Origin: Mesorhabditis belari
Lineage: Eukaryota; Nematoda; Chromadorea; Rhabditida; Rhabditidae
Reading direction: 5' to 3'
Length of the DNA stretch: 64,000 nt
Assembly: GCA_958450365.1 (NCBI GenBank)
Contig: CAUEEP010000911.1
Location: 620,001 to 684,000 of the forward strand
Every line of letters begins with the position of its first letter. The first letter of the stretch is position 1. Of this stretch, positions 44,170 through 56,165 are shown piece after piece. The notes beneath the pieces were generated by a model. It was not told the DNA's origin. It saw only the letters and a program-made list of their open reading frames with translations, and made no database searches. Made by a program: the position numbers and the translations under genes.

Positions 44170-44660
44170 GAGCTCACAGCTCTCGTGCTAAATGTTTCAA
44201 GTGGATGGGAGCGAAAAAAGTCGAATGGCCGACATAGTCAAATCTGGATTTCATGGAAATGCCCTCGAAACAAAGTAATTTTATAGTGTGACTTCCAGCT
44301 TGACTGATAAGTGTGTTTTGGAAAGTCTTGTAGTTCAGGAAGGTTGTTAAACTTGACCAAAGTCGAACGGCCGACATAGTCAGATCTGGATCTCATGGAA
44401 ATGCCCTCGAAACAAAGTAATTTTATAGTGTGACTTCCAGCTTGACTGATAAGTGTGTTTTGGAAAGTCTTGTAGTTCAGGAAGGTTGTTAAACTTGACC
44501 AAAGTCGAACGGCCGACATAGTCAGATCTGGATCTCATGGAAATGCCCTCGAAACAAAGTAATTTTATAGTGTGACTTCCAGCTTGACTGATAAGTGTGT
44601 TTTGGAAAGTCTTGTAGTTCAGGAAGGTTGTTAAACTTGATCAAAGTCGAACAGCATTAT
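44170..44660. repeat. ~142-bp tandem repeat, three units
   Basis: TAGTGTGACTTCCAGCTTGA recurs at about 44284, 44426 and 44568. GTCGAACGGCCGACATAGTC recurs with it. Units are nearly identical, so recent. Confidence 0.94.
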
Positions 44661-44689
44661 CGCCCTCACCAAAAAGAAAGGTGGGGGCA

Positions 44690-45490
44690 ATAATGCAATA
44701 CTCCCAAACAAAACTATTAAGTGATATTAAGTAAATGAGGTGTATTCTAGTGTTCTATTCTAGTATTCTCTTTTTCAATTCCCCTCCCGGGTTTCATCCT
44801 AATATAGCATTTACGGTAAGCTGCAAGATGGGAATGAGCAAATCAAAACTTTTTGCTATTTATTTAATTTTTGGGTGATCTGGAACGCACAGCAAATTAT
44901 GGGGTAAATAGAATAACGAAATTGGGAAAGGATAGGTTTTTGGAAAATAGTCCGAAGTTCTCGAGCTCTAATAGCCAAAATTGCCAGTGAAAAACCTCGT
45001 TTGCATTGATTTTTGACCGATCTGGAACGCACAGCAAACTATGGGGTAAATAGAATAACGAAATTGGGGAAGGATAGATTTTTGGAAAATAGTCCGAAAC
45101 TCTAGTAGCTTTAACCAGTAGGATTGCTAAAGAAAGATTTGTTTTTGTTTAATTTTTGAGCGATCTGGAACGCACAGCAAACTATGGAACAAATAGAATA
45201 ACGAAATTTTGAAAGGATAGGTTTTTGGAAAATAGTCGGAAGTTCTCGAGCTCTAATAGCCAAAATTGCCAGTGAAAAACCTAGTTTGCATTGATTTTTG
45301 GGTGATCTGGAACGCACAGCAAACTATGGGACAAATAGAATAACGAAATTTTGAAAGGATAGGTTTTTGGAAAATAGTCGGAAGCTCTCATAGCTTTAAC
45401 AGCTCTAATAAGCAAGATTGCCAATGAAAAACCTTGTTTACATTTATTTTGGCCAATCTGGAACACACAGAAATTTTTGGCCAATCCAGA
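44690..45490. repeat. second inverted copy of the 15.3-16.1 kb array
   Basis: It contains the unoccupied MITE site (44695-44830) and then motif-bearing units at about 44878, 45020, 45163 and 45305, with a more diverged one at 45466. Confidence 0.93.
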
Positions 45491-45659
45491 ATGCCAAATC
45501 TGATGAAAGAGCGGGAAAATTACAGAAATTTTAGGAATTGCGAAAAAATCGATGTCGAAACCTAAAGAAATCCGGAAAAACGAAGAAAAACGAAGAAAAT
45601 TGATGGAAATTGATGGAAATTGGGTTGAATGATAAGTAGTTCCTTATTTTCATTCAAAA

Positions 45660-46155
45660 GAGAGAGTTTGAAAGGGGAAAGGGGAATGAAATAGATGAAA
45701 TGGATGAAATGGATGAAATGGATGAAATGAGGTACTCAGGGATAAGCCCCGCCCCTTTTTTTCCCTTCATATCATCAACCATAAATCTCGAGCCCATTTC
45801 CTGAAAATTTGCTCTTTTACGAAAAAACAACGATGGGACAATTGAATGTGACATCCAGATCCGCAAATTTTTGATTCAAAATGGGAAAAGCTTTTGTTTG
45901 GCGAGAGTTGAAGGCTTGATCTCAGAATGATTGAAGCCAACTTCTTCAAAAGCTTCTCTTTATCAAAAAAAATGATCAACTAGTCGAATGCTATCCAGAT
46001 CAGCAAATTTTTGATTCAAAATGGGGAAAGCTTTTGTTTGGTGAGAGTTGAAGGCTTGGTCTCAGACTGGTTGAAGTCAACTTCTTTAAAAACTTCTCTT
46101 TATCAAAAAAAAATGATCAACTAGTCGAATGCTATCCAGATCGGCAAATTTTTGA
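45660..46155. repeat. GATGAAATG tract and ~141-bp repeat with dispersed motif
   Basis: A short GGATGAAATG array at about 45690-45730 is followed by TGCTATCCAGATCAGCAAAT and relatives at about 45848, 45989 and 46130. Confidence 0.85.
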
Positions 46156-46199
46156 TTCAAAATGGGGAAAGCCTTTGGAAATCAAAAGTTATGGACTCA

Positions 46200-46290
46200 A
46201 AATCGGACTGACTCTGACTCTGACTGACTCTGACTGACTCTGACAGACTCTAACTGACTCTGACAGACTCTGACAGACTCTGACTTCGGC
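46200..46290. repeat. ACTCTGACTG short-unit repeat
   Basis: About eight copies of CTGACTGACT / CTGACAGACT. Confidence 0.85.
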
Positions 46291-46959
46291 CAGGTCAAAC
46301 CAGGCTTACCAACCGACTCAAATTTGCTTTTCGTTACCAGAATCGGAAAGTTGATGCTAACTTTAGACAAATCTATTCTCAAATTGAACGTTTGCTTCGA
46401 ATTAAAAGAATAAATTGGGTAATTGAACCAGGGAAACAACCAGAAATTTGCCATTTGCCACCCTCAACTCCGAATCAAAACAAATGACGAGAGCAAGCGG
46501 AAATCCGCCTTCACTCTAGCCTTTTTTCGTCTTTTCCTTATTTTTCGTCTTTTCCTCATTTTTTGGGTCAGTTGGCACACGCGTTTCGCATTCTTTTCCC
46601 CTTGGAAAAGCAATGAGTGAACTTTTGAAGAGAAAAAAAAACAACATTCTTGCCATTTTTCTGGCTAGATTGTTGTCATTTGGTGATGGAAGATCAATTA
46701 CGCGCTGGATGACTGAAAAGTGAAAAGCGCTGGATGAAAATGTTTACTCAAAATTCGCTTATTCGGCAAATTTTCAGTGAGTAACTCGGGGTTTGAGTCA
46801 TGCAAAAATTTGTGAAGTCTGAAAAAGTCTGAAAAGGTTTTTAAGCTAAGATTTTTTAAATATTCAAATTAACGACTTTTCTTTTTATCTGGATGTCAAA
46901 AAGCCAAAAAATGGCATTATTCTGGAGAGTTTCTGGATTTCTGGAAAGATTAGACAAAG

Positions 46960-47735
46960 CTAGGTCCGACCAGGCCAGGCTAGACCAGGCTAGACCAGGC
47001 CAGGCTAGACCCGGCTAGACCAGGCTAGGCTAGACCAGGCTAGACCAGGCCAGGCTAGACCAGGCTAGACCAGGCTAGACTAGACCAGGCTAGACCAGGC
47101 TAGACTAGACTAGGCTAGACCAGACCAGGCTAGACCCGGCTAGACCAGGCTAGGCTAGACTAGGCTAGACCAGGCTAGACTAGACTAGGCTAGACCAGAC
47201 CAGGCTAGACCCGGCTAGACCAGGCTAGGCTAGACTAGGCTAGACCAGGCTAGACTAGACTAGGCTAGACCAGGCTAGACTAGACCAGGCTAGACCAGGC
47301 TAGACCAGGCTAGACCAGGCTAGACCAGGCCAGGCTAGACCAGGCTAGACCAGGCTAGGCTAGACCAGGCTAGACCAGGCTAGACTAGACTAGGCTAGAC
47401 CAGGCTAGACTAGACTAGGCTAGACCAGGCTAGGCTAGACTAGGCTAGACCAGGCTAGACTAGACCAGGCTAGACCAGGCCAGTCCAGTCCAGTTCAGTC
47501 CAGTCTAGACCAGGCTAGACCAGACCAGGCTAGACCCGGCTAGACCAAGCTAGACCAGGTCAGTCCAGTCCAGTTCAGTCCAGGCTAGACCAGGCCAGTT
47601 CAGTCCCGCCTAGAGCAGACCGGTTCAGTCTAGTCTAGACTAAGCCAGGCCAGTCCAAGCTAGACCAGGCCAGTTCAGTCTAGGCTAGACCAGCCCAGTT
47701 CAGTCCAGCCTAGACCAGGCCAGGCTAGCCTTGTT
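46960..47735. repeat. 10-bp minisatellite CTAGACCAGG
   Basis: About 75 copies of CTAGACCAGG mixed with five-base GCTAG / GACTA shifts. The right part (47480-47730) drifts into CCAGTTCAGT variants. Confidence 0.94.
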
Positions 47736-47739
47736 TTGT

Positions 47740-48740
47740 TTTGTCTGAAAACCTTTCGAACAACCCTAGCCCTCAATATCTTCCAATTAGAACATTCTTA
47801 TAAATCAATTTTCTAAATAAATTCTGAAAAGACGATGAATAGAGACATAAATTCGAGGAAAGCAATTCTTGGGTGGCTGGATGAACGACTGGGAGTCGAT
47901 CGTGTGGTCCTGGCAAGGCCAAATCCCCCGGGGACCCATTTTGAGGGGGATGTGGGTAGGGGAAAGAGACCCATCCAGGAGAGATGATCAGTTTGAGTCT
48001 AGGTTAGAGGCTGAATGGGCCAAAGAGCAGTAGAATGGCGGAAGAGGGGGAACACCCACCCCTATTTCTCAATTCTCGGGAAAAGGGAAAGGGCTTTTCC
48101 CTTTCAAGTCCTTGCAAAAAGTCATCCACGTTGATATGGAGTTGTTATGGAAAAAAGTTGAAGCTATTTGGCTAAGGAAGTCTTTGCCAAAGTCTTTGCC
48201 GTTTTTCTAGGTCTTAAACTTGTCCGATCTGGACGTTTAATAGCTCATTTAAAAGCTAATTTTCTAGCGAATTGAATAGAAAAGAACGTTTGTCAATTTG
48301 TCAATTTTAAAAGTTTTTTCGGTTGTTTTACTGAGTGGCGTCAGAGCCCAGATTTCAAAAAAAGTCATTTTTTCATTTTTTTGCACAGAAACCTAAGCTG
48401 AAACCATTTTTTTCGGAATCAGCGTTAAAAATTACTCCTAGCTCTTTCTTTTAGAGCAAAAAAAAACGCAAAGCTCGTTCGCTTAGCAAAATTTTTTTAA
48501 AACCAAAGTTCAAAATGTGAATTTGAACCGAAAAAAGCAAATTTTTCCAAAAAAAGCAAAATTCCGTAAAAATCTCCGAATTCTTTGTATTTTTACCACA
48601 AATCCTTGCATCATTTTTGCAAAAAAATAGCCAAAAAGGCCAAATGTTGAATTGGATTTGGGAAAGTTGGGTAATTAAACCGACCCAAAGCCGAAATCGG
48701 GCGCATCCAATGATTTACTAAAAAGCAAAAAGAAAATGGA
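47740..48740. other. no gene recognised
   Basis: Unique, AT-rich; no convincing coding segment or repeat seen. Confidence 0.5.
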
Positions 48741-48744
48741 CTTC

Positions 48745-49410
48745 AATTTGCAATAGCTCTTCAAATTGGAAGTCACAGCTCTTGTTTTGAAGGTTTCTAA
48801 TGACTGGCGTTCATTTTCTTTGCTAGACAACTTGCGTAATTAAACCGACCGCTTTTTACAAAGCCCAAAAAGAAAACGGACTTTGATTTGTAATATTCTT
48901 TCAAATTGGAAGTCACAGCTCTTGTTTTGAACGTTTCAAGTGGGTGGGAGGCGAAATTTCTTTACCGGGCAACCTGCGTAATTAAACCGGCTGTGTTTTA
49001 CAAAAGTCCAAAAAGAAAACGGACTTCAATTTGCAATAGCTCTTCAAATTGGAAGTCACAGCTCTTGTTTTGAAACTTTTGAGCGAATGGCGAAAAAATT
49101 TCTAAACCGGGCAACTTGCGTAATTAAACCGGCTGTCTTTTACAAAAGTCCAAAAAGAAAACGGACTTTGATTTGTAATATTCTTTCAAATTGGAAGTCA
49201 CAGCTCTTTTTTAGAAGGTTTTGAGTGCCTGACGTGCATTTTCTTTGTTAGACAACTTGCGTAATTAAACCGACCGCTTTTTACAAAGCCCAAAAAGAAA
49301 ACGGACTTTGATTTGTAATATTCTTTCAAATTGGAAGTCACAGCTCTTTTTTAGAACGTTTCAAGTGAATGGGAGGCGAAAAAACTTTTTCTGACACTTG
49401 GGTAACTAAA
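48745..49410. repeat. ~141-bp tandem repeat, five units
   Basis: TCAAATTGGAAGTCACAGCT recurs at about 48761, 48901, 49043, 49186 and 49326, each with GGTAATTAAACCG-type and AAAAAGAAAACGGACTT phrases. The motif is a variant (TGACTTCCAA on the minus strand). Confidence 0.93.
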
Positions 49411-49414
49411 CCGA

Positions 49415-49800
49415 TGATCTTTGACTATCAAAACCTAATTCGCATGATTTTTCATGATTTTTGATATTCACATCTTCATCTTCAAGCTAATTTTCATAAA
49501 AACTTGAGGGTTTTTTGATTAAAATTCAATCCAAATTTTGCTTTCTTTTCCTCTAGATCAGATTTTTTTCTTCAGAAAACACAAAAAGTTACTTCTGGAT
49601 GAATGAAAGTTTCTTTAGAAAGCAAAAAAAAAAGAACGGAGTCTCTCTCCTTTTCGTTTTCCTTTTTTTGAAAGAAACCCAAGGGAATTCCCATTCTTGT
49701 CCCCTTTTCAAGGTGTTCATTTGGTGAGATTAACACGCTTTTTCCATCATTTTCTCTCATTTTCTCCCATTTTCTCCCATTTTCTTGTCGTTTCTGGGAA
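49415..49800. other. no gene recognised; short CTCCCATTTT tract
   Basis: AT-rich, with about four copies of TCATTTTCTCCCATTTTCTC near 49745-49785. Confidence 0.5.
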
Positions 49801-51049
49801 AAATAGCAAATTCAAATGCGATTCCTGGATGGCATTGATTGTTTTTGAGGAACAATCCCTTTGAGAAACGTGAATTTCCGAGAGCACAGCAAAACGAAAC
49901 GATTTTCGGAAGCAAAACGAGTGACGCTCGGAAAATGGGGAAAATTTTAAATTTTCAGAAAAGTTGTAACAAAAAAACTGAATCCTGGAAGGCACAAGGG
50001 CGATTGGGCAAAAAATTTTTGCTTTTAAGCCACTTTAAAACGATTCACTTTTTGCGCCTGGAAAAGTGCTCCAAAATTTTTCGGTCTTATCTAGTCAAAA
50101 ATCTCGAAATAACAATTTTTATATTAAATCTGGATGTCATCGAATCAAACTAGCAGCTTTGGTTTGCATTGAATTGCATTTGGGTTTGGGTTGTATTGAA
50201 TGGCAATTCTAATTTTGCCTGGCAAGCCAAGCTCATGGTTTTATTTGTCTTTAAAATTGCGTTATTCAGTCTATTCAAAATTTCCCATTTCCCTTGCACC
50301 GATCCACTCAGAAAATGCCCAGACAATGCCCAGACAATACCCAGACTTGATCTCAACTCACCTCTCCCAATTTTCTGATTTGAAGGATTTGAAGGAAAGG
50401 GATTTGAATGTAAAATAGGCCCCATCCACCCGTACTCACGTACCCGACGGCGGTGCCCTTCTCCAATAGAAACGCATTGGAGAACGGAGTTCTATTGGAA
50501 AAGGCGTCTCTATTGGAAAAGGCGTTTCTATTGGAGAATGCGTTTCTATTGGAGAAGAAATTTCTATCGGAGAGATGGCTTTTAATAGAGAGCAAGCTTC
50601 TATTAGAAGGCTTCTATCTTTACGATAATTGAGTTTAGTCTTCCTGGATGGCATTGATTGTTTTTGAGGAACAATCCCTTTGAAACGCAGAAAGCAGAAA
50701 CGTAAATTTCCCAGAGCACAGCAAAACGAAACGATTTTCGGAAGCAAAACGAGTGACACTCGGAAAATGGAGAAAAGTTTAAAATTTTCAGAAAAGTTGT
50801 AACAAAAAAACTGAATCCTGGAAGGCACAAGGGCGATTGGGCAAAAAATTTTTGCTTTTCAGCCACTTTAAAACGATTCACTTTTTGCGCCTGGAAGAGT
50901 GCTCCAAAATTTTTCGGCCTTATCTAGTCAAAAATCTCGAAATAACAATTTTTATATTAAATCTGGATGTCATCGAATCAAACTAGCAGCTTTGATTTGC
51001 ATTGAATTGCATTTGGGTTTGGGTTGTATTGAATGGCAATTCTAATTTT

Positions 51050-51345
51050 TCTGGTCAATTCTGGTCAATTCTGGTCAATTCTGGTCAATGCTGGTTAATG
51101 CTGGTCAATTCTGGTCAATGCTGGTCAATGCTGGTCAATGCTGGTCAATTCTGGTCAATTCTGGTCAATGCTGGTTAATGCTGGTCAATTCTGGTCAATG
51201 CTGGTCAATGCTGGTCAATGCTAGTCAATTCTGGTCAATTCTGGTCAATGCTGGTCAATGCTGGTCAATGCTGGTCAATGCTGGTCAATTCTGGTCAATG
51301 CTGGTCAATTCTGGTCAATGCTGGTCAATTCTGGTCAATGGCTGC
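51050..51345. repeat. 10-bp minisatellite CTGGTCAATG / CTGGTCAATT
   Basis: About 29 copies with a single changed last base. It interrupts the middle copy of the triplicated segment. Confidence 0.95.
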
Positions 51346-51374
51346 AGTTTATGTGCAAGTCAACCCGTAGTTTA

Positions 51375-51635
51375 ATTTCAACGGGAACAGTGCGTTACAA
51401 CAGGCACAGTGCGTTACAATGGGCACAGCTCGTTACAACGGGAACAGTGCGTTGCCCCGTGCTTGGGAGTTATTCCGAATCTGCGGAATTATTCCAAATC
51501 TACGACACAGTGCGTTACAACAGGCACAGTGCGTTACAATGGGCAAAGCGCGTTACAATGGACACAGTGCGTTGCCCCGCGCTTGGGAGTTATTCCGAAA
51601 CTGCGGAATTATTCCAAATCTGTGACTAACCGAGT
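51375..51635. repeat. ~120-bp tandem duplication with CAGTGCGTTACAA
   Basis: Two units, each with three or four CAGTGCGTTACAA phrases and an ending GGGAGTTATTCCGAA.CTGCGG. Confidence 0.88.
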
Positions 51636-51759
51636 CCAACGTTTGAAAAAATTTTCCTCCCATTTGGCTCAAAAGATGGCCGCAAAAAAACGGAGAGAAC
51701 TTATGGACCAATCCAATATTTCAAATTTTTCTTTAAAGCGTCAAGAAGAGTAAAAGCAG

Positions 51760-53100
51760 GATCAAACAACTTGAAAAAGAGCGAATTAAAAATCCTGATT
51801 AAAATCCTGATTAAAAACCCTGATTAAAAACGCTGGTTAAAAATCCTGAGGCGAGAAAATCCTGAGAAACTCACCTGAGATCGAGTTTGGCAAAAAAGGA
51901 GAGATGCGGGAAATTCCCGGGGGAAAATTTTGAGAGCTAAGCCAAAATAAGACACGCATCTAGTTATCGACTGAGGAAAACATATATGAAGTGAACAATT
52001 TTGAAGAAAACATCTCAAAAATGGAGGTGGAGTTGACCCCATTGGACCATTGGTTTCTTGGGCATTGGTTTCTTGGATTTGCACGGGATCATCTCAAGGT
52101 TTGCCTCTCGAGACGGTAGCTTTATTGAATTTGATCAAGGCAATCAGGGCACTCATTCAATTCAATGAAAAGGGGAACTGTTTGCCAAGACTAAAGTCTA
52201 GGAGTTAAACGATAGTTGGCTCAAGAATTGATTCAAATAACGTAAAAACGTTAATCGTTTTTGTCGGAACGTTGTCGACGAGGGAATCGTCGGAATCGTC
52301 GGAATCAGTTCATCCTTTTCAAAGCATCTAATTTGATCATCTTCAAGTCCATTGACATCTTCGGGATTCTGGATCATTCGTGATTCTGGATCAATCGTCA
52401 TTCTCCTTCATTCGTCTGCATCATTCTGCACATCTTGAACGACTTCTTGAATGACTTATGAGCTCTTTAGGCAGAGACAACAGTCAACAATCCATTAGAA
52501 ATCAATCTCCATTGAAGGAGTCTTTAAATTTTCGGTTTTTCTCATGTTCACCATCATCCATTCTTAGAAATGGCGAATCTTGGCTTTTAACGAAAACAGA
52601 TGATTCCACGATATCAGCTGGTTCAAAGAACTTCGCGGTTTGTTCCTTCGGTTTGTTCCTTCAGTTTGTTCCTTCGGTTTGTTCCTTCGGGCACCACCAC
52701 CGTGTCCAATATCAACAACTTGAGTTTCTTGTTGATGCGATCTCGAAATGCTGATATGGTGTGCTGGTATGACCTCGAAATGAATCGAAAACCAGAAGCC
52801 TCTTCCCAGAAGAGCCTCTTCCCAGAAGCCTCAAATGTCCGATCGAAGTAAACTGTTTTTTCTCTTTCTTTAGAATAGAAGAAAAGTCTTCACAAACACA
52901 AAAATACTAGATTCGATTAAGGAAGTTAAAAGATTAATATTGCTCCTCTCAACTATCAAAGTATTAAAGTAAATTAAATATTAATTTAATCTTGAATAGA
53001 CAAGCAAGAAAGAATGCATTAGAGAAAAAGAAAATGCTAAAACTAATAAAAGTATAAAATACCTGCTTTTAGTTAAGGTAATTTTTGGGTTACGGTATAA
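51760..53100. other. no gene recognised
   Basis: Apart from a short ATCCTGATTAAAA tract (51790-51850) and a TTTGTTCCTTCGG tract (52635-52690), mostly unique sequence. A 98-codon plus frame at 52458-52754 has no family match. Confidence 0.45.
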
Positions 53101-54739
53101 AAAGCTGAAAATAAAAAGATTGGAGAAGGGATTTCTATTGGAAAAGGCGTTTCTTTGGAAAAGGCGTTTCTATGGGAGAAGGGAGTTCTATTGGAGAGGG
53201 AGCTCTGTTGGAGAAGGGAGTTCTATTGGAGGAGAGGGATTTGAATGTAAAATAGGCCCCATCCACCCGTACTCACGTGCGCGGCGGCGGTGCCCTTCTC
53301 CAATAGAAACGCATTGGAGAAGGCGTTTCTATTGGAGAAGAGAATTCTATTGGAAAAGGCGTCTCTATTGGAAAAGGCGTTTCTATCGGAGGAGGCGTTT
53401 CTATTGGAGAAGAAATTTCTATCGGAGAGATGGCTTTTAATAGAGAGCAAGCTTCTATTAGAAGGCTTCTATCTTTACGGTAATTGTGTTTAGTCTTCCT
53501 GGATGGCATTGCTTGTTTTTGAGGAGCAATCCCTTTGAGAAATGAATATCTCATCGATATCAGAATTCTTTTCGAAAGCACAGCAAAACGAAACGATTTT
53601 CGGAAGCAAAACGAGTGACGCTCGGAAAATGGGGAAAAATTTAAATTTTCAGAAAAGTTGTAACGTAGAAACTGAATCCTGGAAGGCACAAAGGCGATTG
53701 GGCAAAAAATTTTTGCTTTTCAGTCACTTTAAAACGATTCACTTTTTGCGCCTGGAAAAGTGCTCCAAAATTTTTCGGTCTTATCTAGTATAAAATCTCG
53801 AAATAACAATTTTTATATTAAATCTGGATGTCATCGAATCAAACTAGCAGCTTTGGTTTGCATTGAATTGTATTTGGGTTTGGGTTGAATTTAATGGCAA
53901 TGAGAAGCCAAGCTCATGGTTTTATTCGTCTTTAAAATTACGCTATTTAGTCTATTCAAAATTTGCCATTTCCCTTGCACCGATCCACTCAGAAAATGCC
54001 CAGACAATGCCCAGGCAATACCCAGACTTGACCTCAACTCACCTCTCCCAATTTTCTGATTTCAGAGCCTTTCTGATTTCCCGCAAACGTTGCAAGCTAT
54101 ATCTTTCCTTTCGATTCGTAAAAATGGCACTCAATGGACGTGAATCTCTCTTTTTTCTCTCTCTTTTCTCTCTCTTTTCCCCTCAGCAATCCCCTCGAAA
54201 AAACGCTCTCATCAAGCGTCGATTGGGGTGCAAAATGATCTCTCGATCCTGGCTCGAGTTGAGATGAGATATTCGAGAATGGGTGAAAGGCAAGAATTTG
54301 AAAAATGAAAAAGGGATTTACTAGGGAAAGGCACAGGTCAATGTGATCTCCCAGATTGAAATAAATTAGGTAAAGGGTTCCCGTTCTGTTCTAACAGATC
54401 AATTATCGTTTCTTGTACTCAAAGTCATTCCGATTGACACAACCCTGACAACAAAGAATCATTGGCATAAAATTTGAATTGATTTCCATTATTTTATGGA
54501 CTTCAATTCCATTTTATAGAATTCAATTCCATTTTCCGTTTTGAATTCCATTATTTTTGACAAAAGAGGACGTGAAATCGTGAACAATCTTCCAGCAACA
54601 AAGCATTTATGCAGAAAAGCATTAAAAGCATTAAAAGCATTTCTTGAAGCATTTCTTGAAGCATTTCTGGAAGCATTTCAGTTCTTGCATCATTTCTAAA
54701 CGTTAATCCAAACATTCTTCCTTTAATCAAAGTCAAAAT

Positions 54740-55165
54740 AAATCAATCCTGATGGCATAAACATTTCTAATCATTTCTAATCATTTCTAAACATTTCTAA
54801 ACATTTCTAGCCATTTCTAGCCATTTCTAGCCATTTCTAACCATTTCTAACCATTTCTAGCCATTTCTAGCCATTTCTAGCCATTTCTAGACATTTCTAG
54901 ACATTTCTAGACATTTCTAGACATTTCTAGACATTTCTAATCATTTCTAATCATTTCTAAACATTTCTAATCATTTCTAAACATTTCTAAACATTTCTAG
55001 TCATTACTAGCCATTTCTAGACATTTCTAGACATTTCTAGCCATTTCTAGCCATTTCTAGCCATTTCTAGCCATTTCTAGCCATTTCTAGCCATTTCTAG
55101 CCATTTCTAGCCATTTCTAGCCATTTCTAGACATTTCTAGACATTTCTAGACATTTCTAGACATT
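54740..55165. repeat. 10-bp minisatellite CATTTCTAGA / CATTTCTAGC
   Basis: About 42 copies whose variants (AAC, AGC, AGA) form homogeneous runs. Confidence 0.95.
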
Positions 55166-55179
55166 TTCTCAAAAAATGA

Positions 55180-55290
55180 AAAAGAATCTACTAGGAGAGG
55201 ACTCGAACCCGGGGAAGATATGGTGAGCAGACTGTCCACAGCCGAGCCCACTATCCACTGCGCCATTACCCTCTTAGCCACCAAAAGAGA
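55180..55290 (-). pseudogene. tRNA-like remnant
   Basis: The minus strand has TGGCGCAGTGGATAG (A-box-like) and GGGTTCGAGTCC (B box) about 50 bp apart. Stems are degraded (only three T-stem pairs). It is probably a tRNA-derived repeat. Confidence 0.45.
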
Positions 55291-55404
55291 AATAGCTTAT
55301 AAGGACTCGGCCCTTGAGACGAAAAGACGCGGAAAAGATGCGGAAAAGAACCGGAAAGACGCGGAAAGCCCGTACAAAACCCGCGGAAAAGCAAAGGCTT
55401 CAGC

Positions 55405-55555
55405 TTGTAGATATGGTGCAGTGCCAGAGCGTCGGTCTCTCGCTCTAATCATTGAGGGTTCGAGCCCGCCTGCGACTTTCGATTTTTGCAAATCAATTTG
55501 TTCTCATGGTGGATTGCTAGAGCGTCTCTCTCTCAATCCAATCGTCTTTTAAAGT
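55405..55555 (+). pseudogene. tandem tRNA-like remnant
   Basis: ATGGTGCAGTGCC with GGTTCGAGCCC (perfect B box) is followed by a second, more degraded ATGGTGGATTGCTAGAGCGT copy. They lie head to head with the remnant at 55.18-55.29 kb. Confidence 0.4.
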
Positions 55556-55702
55556 AGCGTCAAAATTCTCAGAAATCAGTTTCAGAAGCAAAAGCAGAAG
55601 TTTAAAATCATTCGACAAGAATTCTGATATCGATGAATGTGTCAGCTCCGAGCCAAACTGATATTTGACTATTGTTAGCCAAACTGACTATTGTTATTAT
55701 CT

Positions 55703-55912
55703 ATGCAACCGCAGTACAGGTCGGTCATTTCACAGGGACTCCCCTCTAATACGTTGGAGGAGTTGAGTCGGGTTGTCGGAGTGTTAGAGATGTCGGGATA
55801 TCAAAAGGGATCCACTCTCTTTAACTTAACCCAAATTCTAGTCCATGCCCGTTTACACCTAGGAACGAATAAGCCCTCTAAGCTGAGCCCTGTAAAAAGC
55901 GTAAAGTTTTGA
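55703..55912 (+). CDS. small ORF of a duplicated module (copy 1), possible retroelement origin
   Basis: It encodes 69 aa starting MQPQYRSVISQGLPSNTLEE with core LSRVVGVLEMSGYQKGSTLF. A second copy lies at 56812-56982. The copies differ by substitutions and a 6-nt deletion that keeps frame, which suggests past coding. No family is recognised; association with a TGTCAGCTCCGAGCC leader and polyadenylation-like sequence suggests a retroelement leader or gag fragment. Confidence 0.35.
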   Translation: MQPQYRSVISQGLPSNTLEELSRVVGVLEMSGYQKGSTLFNLTQILVHARLHLGTNKPSKLSPVKSVKF

Positions 55913-56165
55913 AAAAGCCGTTAAAAAAGCCGTTTAAAAGTTTCCTTTTGGAAATTAATCATTGCTCATACCTTCACACTAGGCGTCTTTTTTTTTTCAT
56001 TAAAATCTTATGGTTGCTTTGATTTTTATGAACTTTTAACAAAATCTACTGGAATTTGCTTGTGTTGGAAAGTTTCAGCTTTGTAAACTCGAAAAAAACA
56101 TTTCATTTCTTGAAAACGGACACCAATTCTTAAATGAAAAAAAAATGAAAATTTGAAAAAATAAA

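Larger units (their letters stand above)
49815..54065. repeat. triplicated ~0.6 kb segment (49.82-50.45, 50.64-51.05, 53.50-54.06 kb)
   Basis: All three start with CCTGGATGGCATTG, pass through CGAAACGATTTTCGGAAGCA and AATCTGGATGTCATCGAATC, and run toward GCATTTGGGTTTGGGTTG. Copies 1 and 3 also share a 3' extension with CCAGACAATGCCCAGACAAT. A linked segment ATTGGAGAAGGCGTTTCTAT occurs at 50.45-50.63 and 53.12-53.48 kb. Divergence is low. Confidence 0.9.

Noticed and set aside
52458..52754. 98-codon plus-strand frame beginning MSSLGRDNSQQS
   Set aside because: No family match, and it runs through a TTTGTTCCTTCGG repeat; no splice context.
50440..53480. Minus-strand segments ending LLEKGTAVGY before GTGAGT (two copies)
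   Set aside because: The coding appearance comes from a short ATTGGAGAAGGCGTTTCTAT repeat; there is no acceptor and the copies diverge without coding constraint.
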